Shown: positions 1 through 6,182, counted from the first letter of the stretch. The stretch: 8,462 nt of DNA from Clostridium sp. CAG:448 (GCA_000433415.1 FR890464.1:16096-24557); one strand, 5' to 3'. The notes: a model not told the origin generated them from the letters alone. Numbers and translations: made by a program.

Positions 1-1
1 G

Positions 2-286
2 GGCGCCCTGCCGGTTGTCCGCGGCAAAGGCATCGGTCACGCCATGCTTTCCAGGGGATTGGAAATGCTGTGTCAACGCACCGCCTCCGAGAGCATGCCG
101 GACGGTCCGGAGATTCTGCTGACCACAGACGATTTTCGCCTTGCCGCCATCAAGACCTACCTTGACGCCGGCTTCCTTCCCGTTCTGGTTTCCGACCCCG
201 AGAGCGACATGCGGACACGCTGGGATGCTGTTTTTTCCGCCCTTCATTATCCTCCGCTGCCCTTCCTTCCCGGGGAGCGCTGGTAA
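2..286 (+). CDS. GNAT family N-acetyltransferase, C-terminal part (5' end outside window)
   Basis: The frame is open from the window edge to TAA at 284-286, so the start lies upstream and only about 94 residues are visible. The first visible residues include V-R-G-K-G-I-G-H-A-M, which matches the acetyl-CoA pyrophosphate-binding R-x-x-G-x-G/A loop of GNAT enzymes (motif A) followed by its helix. The later stretch ILLTTDDFRLAAIKTYLDAG followed by F-L-P-V is the usual motif B region, with a Tyr where the family often has the catalytic or CoA-contacting Tyr. The family transfers an acetyl group from acetyl-CoA to an amine; the substrate cannot be told from this fragment. The gene is followed within about 20 nt by a strong terminator, so it ends its own transcription unit and is not joined to the sigma-factor operon. 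The family call is firm; specificity is unknown. Confidence 0.85.
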   Translation, partial: GALPVVRGKGIGHAMLSRGLEMLCQRTASESMPDGPEILLTTDDFRLAAIKTYLDAGFLPVLVSDPESDMRTRWDAVFSALHYPPLPFLPGERW

Positions 287-306
287 AAATCCGACATTAT
301 TCTCTA

Positions 307-342
307 AAAAACGGCTGTCTTTCCGAAAAGGCAGCCGTTTTT
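307..342 (+). terminator. intrinsic terminator of the GNAT gene
   Basis: AAAAACGGCTG at 307-317 pairs perfectly with CAGCCGTTTTT at 332-342. The stem continues inward through T318-G331, C319-G330 and three A-T pairs, giving about 16 bp around the loop CCGA (323-326). The T run is 338-342. The A-run/T-run symmetry means it could also work on the minus strand. Confidence 0.9.
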
Positions 343-357
343 GACGTCCGGAAACTC

Positions 358-386
358 TTGCAAACTCTCCGGAAATAGGATATAAT
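358..386 (+). promoter_or_regulatory. sigma-A-type promoter of the sigma factor/serpin operon
   Basis: A -35 box TTGCAA (358-363) is separated by exactly 17 nt from a consensus -10 box TATAAT (381-386). The predicted start point is about A393, giving an 84-nt leader before the ATG at 477. No other good promoter is visible before 4577, so this one probably drives four genes. The boxes look like housekeeping consensus rather than an ECF-type GAAC/CGTC promoter, so direct autoregulation is not evident from sequence. Confidence 0.75.
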
Positions 387-392
387 GAAACC

Positions 393-419
393 ATGAAAAA
401 ATTTTTCTTTTTTGCGTAA
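393..419 (+). other. 8-codon Phe-rich mini-ORF at the predicted transcript 5' end
   Basis: The predicted +1 nucleotide (A393) is the A of an ATG that opens the frame MKKFFFFA, ending in TAA at 417-419. Four consecutive Phe codons (TTT TTC TTT TTT) follow two Lys codons. If the start point is right, the ORF would be leaderless. A bulged hairpin (435-441 with 446-453) follows, but without a T run, so classical attenuation is not supported. It may be chance in an A/T-rich stretch. Confidence 0.2.
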
Positions 420-461
420 CCTTTTTGACCAAAACCTGTCTGTAAAGACAAGGGACCCTTG

Positions 462-469
462 AAAGGCGG
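462..469 (+). promoter_or_regulatory. ribosome binding site deciding the sigma-factor start
   Basis: AAAGGCGG at 462-469 lies 7 nt before ATG 477. A TTG at 459 is in frame but lies upstream of this SD and has no good SD of its own, so ATG 477 is preferred. Confidence 0.6.
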
Positions 470-476
470 TGACGGA

Positions 477-1031
477 ATGGATGACAATGCCATCGTGTCG
501 CTCTACTGGGAGCGGGACGAACGTGCCATTGCGGAAACGGATTCAAAATACGGACGGATGCTTCTTGCCCTGTCCCGATCGGTTGTGGAAAACCGGCAGG
601 ATGCGGAGGAATGCGTCAATGACTCCTATCTTGCCGCATGGAACTCCATGCCGGACAACCGACCAACCTATCTGGGAGGATATATGGCAAAGATCACCAG
701 GCGGCTTTCCATCAACCGGGGCATGCGCAACGGTGCGAAAAAACGCGGCGGCGGTGAACAAACCGTTCCGTACGAGGAGCTGGAAAACTGTATTGCAAAG
801 GATGCAGACCCTGCGCAGTGGTACAACGAGGGGTGCCTGCGGCAGGTGCTTGACCGTTTTCTTTCCGATCTTTCCGCAGAACAGCGCGTCATTTTCGTCC
901 GTCGTTACTTTTACAGCGATGAACTGGAAGCAATCGCTTTGCGAACGGGAAAATCCGTGGGAGCCGTCAAGGCGCTGCTTTACCGGTTGCGTACCACCCT
1001 GCGCAAATACCTTTCGGAGGTGGGATTATGA
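477..1031 (+). CDS. RNA polymerase sigma factor, sigma-70 family (short, ECF-like)
   Basis: This 184-residue protein directs RNA polymerase to an alternative promoter set. Region 2 lies in about residues 20-85: DAEECVNDSYLAAWNSMP (42-59) matches the core-binding helix of clostridial short sigma factors, and GYMAKITRRLSINRG (68-82) the -10 recognition helix. A basic/glycine linker (85-95) follows. Region 4 is about 125-180, with LSAEQRVIFVRRYFY (132-146) and the HTH E-A-I-A-x-R-T-G-K-S-V-G-A-V-K-A-L-L (151-168). The length is normal for two-domain sigma factors. The start was chosen at ATG 477 because AAAGGCGG sits 7 nt before it. The stop overlaps the next ATG by 4 nt (ATGA, 1028-1031), which indicates translational coupling to the anti-sigma-like gene. 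It is the first gene of the operon with the serpin and the vWA lipoprotein, which are its obvious candidate targets. The regulon itself is not visible. Confidence 0.92.
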   Translation: MDDNAIVSLYWERDERAIAETDSKYGRMLLALSRSVVENRQDAEECVNDSYLAAWNSMPDNRPTYLGGYMAKITRRLSINRGMRNGAKKRGGGEQTVPYEELENCIAKDADPAQWYNEGCLRQVLDRFLSDLSAEQRVIFVRRYFYSDELEAIALRTGKSVGAVKALLYRLRTTLRKYLSEVGL

Positions 1032-1121
1032 GTGACAAATCCACCGGAAAACCGGAATTATCCAACGAAGAGTTGTTGTTTCGTGAAATCGGACTGATCG
1101 ACGACCGTTTTGTCGCTGAAG

Positions 1122-1179
1122 CGGATGCCTACACCGCCCGAAAGCGCTCCCGGATGCCTACCCCGCCCGAAAGCGCTCC
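1122..1179 (+). repeat. 29-bp direct tandem duplication, two copies
   Basis: Copy 1 is 1122-1150 and copy 2 is 1151-1179, directly adjacent. They are identical except for A1133 versus C1162. The unit length is not a multiple of three, so the extra copy shifts the reading frame of the anti-sigma-like gene just before its TM helix. The near identity suggests a recent event. Confidence 0.95.
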
Positions 1180-1191
1180 TCCCGCCGAGAA

Positions 1192-1695
1192 ATGTTCGTC
1201 GTCCTGATTGCCGCGATCTTGGTCTTTACCCTGCTTACAGTACTTGCAGTCAGTTCATTCCGCCGCATCATGTCCCCGGAGGACAACTCGGACGTGCTGC
1301 CGCCGCTTGCGCAGGTATTGCTTGACCGGCGCGAAAACAGTCCCGGTGCCGTTCCGCTAAGTGACATCAACCTTTTCTCCGATGTTGTGACGGTCTACTG
1401 GTCCTATACGGATGACCCGGAAAACGTCCGCGCCCTGCCGCTTACGGAATCGCAGGCTGATCAGTTGCGTTCGCATCTGAAGAATCTGCATACCCTGCGT
1501 GTCGACCGCGATGCGCCGGACACCGGGGTGCGCATCTGGATCTGCGACGGGAACGGCATGGTCATCACCCCCTGCCTGTCACTGACAAACGGTAATATCG
1601 GTTTCGGAACCCTGTTTGATTACAATCCCGAATGTCAGCCTGATGCCGCTTTTGCAGCCTATCTGACAACGCTGATCGACGGTACGGGCACATAA
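1192..1695 (+). CDS. possible separately translated membrane/extracytoplasmic fragment of the anti-sigma-like gene
   Basis: ATG 1192 opens a 167-residue frame that overlaps the upstream stop (1205-1207) by 16 nt, so reinitiation by ribosomes ending at the TGA is possible. The upstream GAGAA is at best a weak SD. The product would start directly in a TM helix (residues 1-22, M-F-V-V-L-I-A-A-I-L-V-F-T-L-L), followed by a soluble domain with two Asp/Glu-rich stretches (S-P-E-D-N-S-D and Y-T-D-D-P-E-N) and no cysteine-rich or enzymatic motif that I recognise. It would lack the cytoplasmic sigma-binding part. It is listed separately because the fragment may still be made; the more likely reading is half of a broken gene. 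Confidence 0.45.
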   Translation: MFVVLIAAILVFTLLTVLAVSSFRRIMSPEDNSDVLPPLAQVLLDRRENSPGAVPLSDINLFSDVVTVYWSYTDDPENVRALPLTESQADQLRSHLKNLHTLRVDRDAPDTGVRIWICDGNGMVITPCLSLTNGNIGFGTLFDYNPECQPDAAFAAYLTTLIDGTGT

Positions 1696-1745
1696 GCAGA
1701 ATACCCCTTTGCAGACCGCAAAATCAAAACAACAGGAGATTCCAC

Positions 1746-2990
1746 ATGAAAATCAGAAACTCAATCGCCGCATTGACCGCACTGGCACTGCTGCTCGCCT
1801 GCCTGTGCGCCGCAACCGGATGTGCCGTTCAGGGCAGCGCAAGGGACCTGACCAAGGATGTGGCGCAAAGTCCGTGTACTAAAAAAGAGCCGGATGATGT
1901 TTTTATCAACGGCACTGCCGATTTTTCCTTTCGTCTTTTTCAGCGGACGTATCATGACGGGCAAAACACGCTCATCTCCCCTCTGTCTGTCCTGCTCGCA
2001 CTTGCGATGACTGCCAACGGCACCAAGGGAGAAACCCTGGAGCAGATGGAAAAGACGCTGTGCGACGGATATACCATTGCGGAACTGAACGCCTGCCTGT
2101 ACACCTACCTGCAAACGCTTCCGTCCGATCAGGGCGCCCGGCTGTCCGTTGCCAATTCTCTGTGGCTGCGTGAAGGAGCCGTTACGGCAAATGACCGTTT
2201 TCTGCAAACATGCAAAAGCTACTACGGCGCACCGGTATTCAGCTCGGATTTCGGCAAGGAAACACCGCAACAGATCAACCGTTGGGTGCGAAAGAACACA
2301 GACGGCATGATCGACAAGCTGATCGACGAGATCAGCCCCGATACCGTCATGTACCTGATCAATACTGTGCTGTTTGACGCGGAGTGGAAGACCGTCTATC
2401 AAAAATCCGACATTCGTGATGCAACCTTTACGACCGCGGGCGGCGAAAAGAAAACGGTTTCCATGATGTACTCCGATGAATCCCGCTATCTGAAAGATGA
2501 AAACGCCAAGGGATTTCTCAAGCCCTACAAAAACGGATACAGCCTTGTAACGCTCCTGCCGGATGCTGACATTTCACTCAGCGACTATATTGCCGGGCTG
2601 TCCGGCGAACGCTTTCTCGGGTTGCTGGGAAACGCCCAGGACGTCTGTGTTTCTTCCGCACTGCCGAAATTCGACTATGCATACGGGGCGGAACTCAGCG
2701 CCGTCCTCCGGGATATGGGGATGACACTTCCCTTTGAAGGAAGCGCGGATTTCTCGGCGATCGGTGACGCACAATTCCCGCTCCGTATCAATCAGGTCAT
2801 CCACAAAACACGCATTTCGGTCGACGCAAAGGGCACCAAAGCCGGCGCGGCAACCGCCGTTTCCGTGGACAAAAGCGCCGCAATGACCGACTATACCGTC
2901 AGACTTGACAGACCGTTTCTATATGCCATCATTGACAACAACACAAACCTGCCCCTGTTCATCGGTGCAGTGACTGATATCGGGCAGTAA
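1746..2990 (+). CDS. serpin family serine protease inhibitor, exported lipoprotein
   Basis: This 414-residue protein is expected to trap serine (or cysteine) proteases by the serpin conformational mechanism at the outer cell face. The signal peptide is 1-25 with lipobox A-T-G-C (C26). C19 in L-L-A-C is an alternative. A linker to about residue 55 precedes the serpin fold. Conserved blocks are NTLISPLSVLLALAMTANGT (74-93), INRWVRKNTDGMIDKLID (177-194), L-I-N-T-V-L-F-D-A-E-W (204-214), LPKFDYAYGAELSAVLRDMG (306-325) and the C-terminal signature DRPFLYAIIDNNTNLPLFIG (388-407). The hinge G-T-K-A-G-A-A-T-A-V (363-372) has the small residues needed for loop insertion, which points to an inhibitor, though the usual P17 Glu is Lys365. 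The reactive loop is about two residues shorter than in alpha-1-antitrypsin, putting P1 near A378-T381 (A-A-M-T), which suggests elastase-like targets. SD AGGAG (1734-1738) lies 7 nt before ATG. Third functional gene of the operon, 50 nt after the previous stop. Confidence 0.95.
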   Translation: MKIRNSIAALTALALLLACLCAATGCAVQGSARDLTKDVAQSPCTKKEPDDVFINGTADFSFRLFQRTYHDGQNTLISPLSVLLALAMTANGTKGETLEQMEKTLCDGYTIAELNACLYTYLQTLPSDQGARLSVANSLWLREGAVTANDRFLQTCKSYYGAPVFSSDFGKETPQQINRWVRKNTDGMIDKLIDEISPDTVMYLINTVLFDAEWKTVYQKSDIRDATFTTAGGEKKTVSMMYSDESRYLKDENAKGFLKPYKNGYSLVTLLPDADISLSDYIAGLSGERFLGLLGNAQDVCVSSALPKFDYAYGAELSAVLRDMGMTLPFEGSADFSAIGDAQFPLRINQVIHKTRISVDAKGTKAGAATAVSVDKSAAMTDYTVRLDRPFLYAIIDNNTNLPLFIGAVTDIGQ

Positions 2991-3032
2991 AACGACATTT
3001 TCACCGCAAAACAGTACAAAGGAGAAAATCAT

Positions 3033-4577
3033 ATGAAACGCATTCTCAGTCTTCTACTCGTATTCTGCATGCTGACCGCGCTTGTCGCCTGCGGGGCATC
3101 AAAAGGTGACTACGTAGGCGGCAACGATGCACAGTCCCCAAACGACCGGATCGATGCAGACATCAACGATGAGGAAGCCAATATCGCTGGGGAGAAAAAC
3201 GACGACGACTCTGCAGATCAGGCAGGCAAACTGCGTGAAAACGCCTTTATCAGCACGCTGGAAGAGCCCGTTTCCACCTTTTCCGCCGACGTAGACACCG
3301 CTGCCTACACGTATTTCCGCAAGATGGCAAACAGCGGGTACACCCTGGAGGATTTGCAGTCCATGCTGGCATCCGGTCTGCGCACCGAGGAATTTGTCAA
3401 TTACTTCGACTATAATTATAATCTGCCGGACGACGGCGAGGTATTCGGCACCAAAGTACAGATTGCCGACTGCCCGTGGAATCCCAACAGCAAGCTGATG
3501 ATTTTGGGAATTGCCGCAACCGCAGCGACCAGAAATACGGAGGGCAACAATCTGGTATTTCTGATCGACGTTTCCGGCTCTATGGCATCGGACGATAAGC
3601 TTCCGCTGCTCAAACGCACCTTTTCCACCCTCGTTTCCGGACTCAGCGCAAAGGACTGTGTTTCCATTGTGACTTACTCCGGCGAGGAAAAGGTTGTCCT
3701 GGAAGCCTGCCCCGGCAATCAGTATGACAAGATCATGAAGGCAATCAATTCTCTGCGGGCAAGCGGTTCCACAAACGGTCAGGCGGGATTGCGCCGCGCC
3801 TATGAGATCGCCCGTGCCGCCTATATTCAGGGCGGAAACAACCGGATCATTATGGCATCGGACGGAGATCTGAATGTCGGCATTTCATCCCCGACGGAGC
3901 TGAAAGCTTTTGTGGAGCAAAACCGGAAAAACGGTCTTTACCTTTCCGTTCTCGGATTCGGTTACGGTAACTACCGGGACGCGAACATGGAGGCACTGGC
4001 AGACAACGGCAACGGCGCCTATTATTACATCGACAGTGCGCGGGAAGCAGAGCGCGTGTTCGGCGACAGACTATGCTCTACCATGTACACGGTCGCAGAA
4101 GATGTCAAATTCCAGATTACGTTTGATCCCGCCTATATCTCTTCCTACCGTCTGATCGGCTATGAAAACCGCGTCCTCAACAAAGAAGATTTCAACAACG
4201 ACAAAAAAGACGCCGGCGAAGTAGGCGCAGGTCATACGCTGACGATTGCTTACGAACTGGTTTTGACCGCGAAAGACGCGCAATCCGATGAAACGGGATC
4301 GTCGTGGATGAAGCTGGCAATGCGCTACAAAACACCCGGAGCAACAAAGAGCACACTGCGCGAATACACCATCGGCACGGAAGCAATGACCGAAACCCCG
4401 GATGAGGATTACCGCTTCATTTCCGCAGTCATTTCCTTCTGCATGCTGATGCACAACAGCAAGTATGCGAAAACCGACCTGCGCGCCGATCTGCAAAGCA
4501 CTCTGCAAAACATGCAGACAGAAGACGGCTACAAACGCGAATTCATCGACCTTGTTACCGAACTGCTTGGCAAATAA
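3033..4577 (+). CDS. YfbK-like von Willebrand factor type A domain lipoprotein
   Basis: This 514-residue surface protein is likely anchored by its lipobox L-V-A-C (C20). A very acidic, low-complexity linker (about 30-65, rich in Asp, Asn and Glu) follows. The family's conserved N-terminal region is about 68-165 (P-V-S-T-F-S-A-D-V-D-T-A-A-Y-T-Y-F-R, EEFVNYFDYNY). The vWA domain is about 170-350, with a complete MIDAS metal site: D179-V-S181-G-S183, T247 in S-G-S-T-N-G, and D277 in A-S-D-G-D. A C-terminal region (about 360-512) resembles the DUF3520 tail of E. coli YfbK. The family binds divalent metal and protein ligands; its exact role is not established. SD AAAGGAGA (3018-3024) lies 8 nt before ATG, and the gene starts 42 nt after the serpin stop with no terminator between, so they are co-transcribed. 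It is the last gene of the operon. The family call is firm; function is inferred only as surface binding or assembly. Confidence 0.93.
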   Translation: MKRILSLLLVFCMLTALVACGASKGDYVGGNDAQSPNDRIDADINDEEANIAGEKNDDDSADQAGKLRENAFISTLEEPVSTFSADVDTAAYTYFRKMANSGYTLEDLQSMLASGLRTEEFVNYFDYNYNLPDDGEVFGTKVQIADCPWNPNSKLMILGIAATAATRNTEGNNLVFLIDVSGSMASDDKLPLLKRTFSTLVSGLSAKDCVSIVTYSGEEKVVLEACPGNQYDKIMKAINSLRASGSTNGQAGLRRAYEIARAAYIQGGNNRIIMASDGDLNVGISSPTELKAFVEQNRKNGLYLSVLGFGYGNYRDANMEALADNGNGAYYYIDSAREAERVFGDRLCSTMYTVAEDVKFQITFDPAYISSYRLIGYENRVLNKEDFNNDKKDAGEVGAGHTLTIAYELVLTAKDAQSDETGSSWMKLAMRYKTPGATKSTLREYTIGTEAMTETPDEDYRFISAVISFCMLMHNSKYAKTDLRADLQSTLQNMQTEDGYKREFIDLVTELLGK

Positions 4578-4601
4578 CTTCACCCTCACCCACTACCGTT
4601 A

Positions 4602-4634
4602 TCCCCCGGCTGTATAAGCCGGGGGACACTTTTT
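4602..4634 (+). terminator. intrinsic terminator of the sigma factor-serpin-vWA operon
   Basis: CCCCCGGCT (4603-4611) pairs perfectly with AGCCGGGGG (4617-4625), extended by T4602-A4626, around loop GTATA. Five Ts follow at 4630-4634 after a 3-nt gap. Confidence 0.85.
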
Positions 4635-4692
4635 CGCGCAAATTTCGCCGGTTTTCATGGATTCGCAAAATGCAGAAAAATGAAAAAAAGAC

Positions 4693-4721
4693 TTTACAAT
4701 TGCTCCCGGATATGATATACT
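4693..4721 (+). promoter_or_regulatory. sigma-A-type promoter of the CofE-like gene
   Basis: TTTACA (4693-4698) and TATACT (4716-4721) are separated by exactly 17 nt and preceded by an A-rich stretch (4676-4689). The start point is predicted at about 4728. This rules out the in-frame TTG at 4723 as the translation start. Confidence 0.75.
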
Positions 4722-4727
4722 ATTGAG

Positions 4728-4866
4728 GTTGTCCGACGGGAATCGACAGATCCCGCCAAAATCTGATCAAGGCATTACCGCGGTAATTCCGATGGTGCAA
4801 ATTGCGCTACGCGGATTGCGCGGTGATGCCTCAAATAAAAAAATACGAAACGGAGTTTTACAAGTT
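4728..4866 (+). promoter_or_regulatory. long, partly structured 5' leader of the CofE-like gene
   Basis: About 139 nt separate the predicted start point from ATG 4867. Visible structure: CGGGA (4737-4741) pairs with TCCCG (4751-4755), and ATTACCGCGGTAAT (4774-4787) is a perfect 14-bp palindrome. ATTGCGC occurs twice (4801-4807 and 4815-4821). I do not recognise a known riboswitch class and see no T-run terminator inside. It may be an RNA regulator, an operator site, or simply an untranslated leader. Confidence 0.4.
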
Positions 4867-6060
4867 ATGGAAAGAATGGTTGGCACGGTTTCCCGCGGAA
4901 TCCGCGCACCGATCATCCGAAGTGGGGATGATCTGGCAGGCATAGTGACCGAATCGGTCCTTGCAGCGGCAAAAGCCGAGAACTTCAGTATTGAAAATCA
5001 TGATATTATCGCAGTCACGGAAGCAGTCGTGGCGCGTGCGCAGAATAACTACGCCACAGTCGAAGATATTGCGGCTGACGTGCGCAAGAAACTCGGCGGC
5101 GAAACTATCGGTGTGGTGTTCCCCATCCTTTCCCGTAACCGCTTTGCAATTTGCCTGCGCGGCATTGCAATGGGCGCCAAAAAGATTGTTTTGCAGCTCA
5201 GCTATCCTTCCGATGAGGTCGGCAATCACCTGATCTCTATGGACAAACTGGATGAAGCGGGCGTCGACCCCTACCGCGATGTCCTGACGCTGGCACGCTA
5301 CCGCGAGCTTTTCGGTGTCAACCGCCATCCGTTTACGGGCGTTGATTATGTGGAATACTATGAAAATCTGATCCGTGAGTGCGGCGCAGACTGTGAAGTA
5401 ATCTTCGCAAATGATGTGCGCGCCATTCTGACCCGCACCAAGCGTGTACTGACCTGTGACATTCATACCCGCGCGCGTTCCAAGCGCCTGTTGCAGGCAG
5501 CCGGCGCCGAGGTGGTACTGGGTCTGGATGATATTCTCAACGCACCGGTCAACGGCTCCGGTTACAATGCAGAGTACGGTCTGCTCGGCACCAACAAGGC
5601 AACCGAGGATCGGATCAAGCTGTTCCCCCGCGACTGCGGTACTTTCGTCGAAGATGTGCAAAAGCGGATGCTGGATGCGACCGGCAAGGTTGTGGAGGTC
5701 ATGGTCTACGGAGACGGTGCCTTCAAGGATCCTGTAGGAAAAATCTGGGAGCTCGCCGATCCGGTGGTTTCCCCCGCTTACACGCCCGGTTTGGAAGGCA
5801 AGCCGAATGAAGTGAAGCTCAAGTATCTGGCAGACAATGATTTTGCGTTGCTCTCCGGCGAAGCGCTCCGCTCCGCCATCAAGGAATACATCCGTCACAA
5901 GGACGCGGACCTGGTCGGCAATATGGTTTCCGAGGGAACAACACCCCGTCGGCTGACCGATCTGATTGGTTCCCTTTGCGACCTGACCTCCGGCAGCGGA
6001 GATAAAGGAACCCCGATTGTGTTCATCCAGGGCTATTTTGACAATTATACAAGTGATTGA
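4867..6060 (+). CDS. coenzyme F420-0:L-glutamate ligase (CofE)-like domain protein
   Basis: This 397-residue protein resembles the CofE/F420 gamma-glutamyl ligase fold family, which forms gamma-glutamyl amide bonds using GTP. Recognisable features are the N-terminal V-G-T-V-S-R-G-I-R-A-P-I-I-R-S-G-D-D-L (5-23), D-I-I-A-V-T-E-A-V-V-A-R-A-Q-N-N-Y (46-62), FPILSRNRFAICLRGIAMG (85-103), LSYPSDEVGNHL (111-122), and V-Y-G-D-G-A-F-K-D-P (280-289). It is longer than archaeal CofE (about 250 residues) and has an extra C-terminal half, as in a clostridial subgroup. Clostridia of this kind are not known to make F420, and no other F420 gene is seen here, so the real substrate is unknown. ATG 4867 was chosen because the predicted transcript starts at about 4728, a GGAG lies at 4852-4855, and recognisable conservation starts just after it; ATG 4876 is possible. 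The gene has its own promoter and terminator. Confidence 0.82.
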   Translation: MERMVGTVSRGIRAPIIRSGDDLAGIVTESVLAAAKAENFSIENHDIIAVTEAVVARAQNNYATVEDIAADVRKKLGGETIGVVFPILSRNRFAICLRGIAMGAKKIVLQLSYPSDEVGNHLISMDKLDEAGVDPYRDVLTLARYRELFGVNRHPFTGVDYVEYYENLIRECGADCEVIFANDVRAILTRTKRVLTCDIHTRARSKRLLQAAGAEVVLGLDDILNAPVNGSGYNAEYGLLGTNKATEDRIKLFPRDCGTFVEDVQKRMLDATGKVVEVMVYGDGAFKDPVGKIWELADPVVSPAYTPGLEGKPNEVKLKYLADNDFALLSGEALRSAIKEYIRHKDADLVGNMVSEGTTPRRLTDLIGSLCDLTSGSGDKGTPIVFIQGYFDNYTSD

Positions 6061-6078
6061 TTTTTCTACAATTGGTTT

Positions 6079-6129
6079 CTTTTTGTAACAAAAAGTACGA
6101 AATGTGACTATTTTCGTTGCAAAGCAGCG
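6079..6129 (+). repeat. cluster of three small hairpins after the CofE-like gene
   Basis: C-T5-G (6079-6085) pairs with C-A5-G (6089-6095). ACGAAA (6098-6103) can pair with TTTCGT near 6113-6118. CGTTGC (about 6115-6120) pairs with GCAGCG (about 6124-6129) with one G-T. The last two overlap and could be alternative folds. They lie directly before the terminator and may protect the mRNA 3' end; the first pair is A/T-only and weak. Confidence 0.35.
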
Positions 6130-6130
6130 A

Positions 6131-6165
6131 CAAAAAGGGTGGCTCCAGCTACTCTTTTTGTGTTT
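6131..6165 (+). terminator. intrinsic terminator of the CofE-like gene
   Basis: CAAAAAGGGTGGC (6131-6143) pairs with GCTACTCTTTTTG (6148-6160), 13 bp with two G-T pairs, around loop TCCA. The T run (6155-6159) is inside the descending arm, followed by TGTTTT. The A/T symmetry could make it bidirectional. Confidence 0.8.
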
Positions 6166-6182
6166 TACCAAACAATCCGTGC

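Larger units (their letters stand above)
1028..1695 (+). pseudogene. anti-sigma-factor-like membrane protein, frameshifted by a 29-bp tandem duplication
   Basis: From ATG 1028 (ATGA overlap with the sigma gene) the frame runs 59 codons to TGA at 1205-1207. The first 41 residues include E-E-L-L-F-R-E-I-G-L-I-D-D-R-F-V, which resembles the cytoplasmic start of clostridial anti-sigma partners. The last 18 residues are out-of-frame sequence. The remainder continues in another frame to TAA at 1693-1695. Deleting one 29-nt copy joins the halves as ...A-R-K-R-S-S-R-R-E-M-F-V-V-L-I..., giving 212 residues: a cytoplasmic N-terminus, a TM helix at about 46-68, and an extracytoplasmic domain of about 140 residues. 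This is the expected sensor/anti-sigma topology. As written, the sigma-binding part and the membrane part are separate. It could be an inactivated gene, a reversible slippage switch, or an assembly error. Confidence 0.72.

Noticed and set aside
341..386. TTGACG at 341-346 as the -35 box for TATAAT at 381
   Set aside because: The spacing of 34 nt is far too long, and the motif lies in the terminator tail. TTGCAA at 358 gives 17 nt.
459..476. TTG 459 as an earlier start of the sigma factor
   Set aside because: It adds only six residues encoded by the SD region itself; ATG 477 has the SD at the right distance.
1761..2402. 213-codon minus-strand frame inside the serpin gene
   Set aside because: It lies wholly antisense to a firmly identified serpin and looks like no known protein.
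4723..4866. N-terminal extension of the CofE-like protein from TTG 4723
   Set aside because: TTG 4723 lies upstream of the predicted transcription start, and the extension does not resemble the family.
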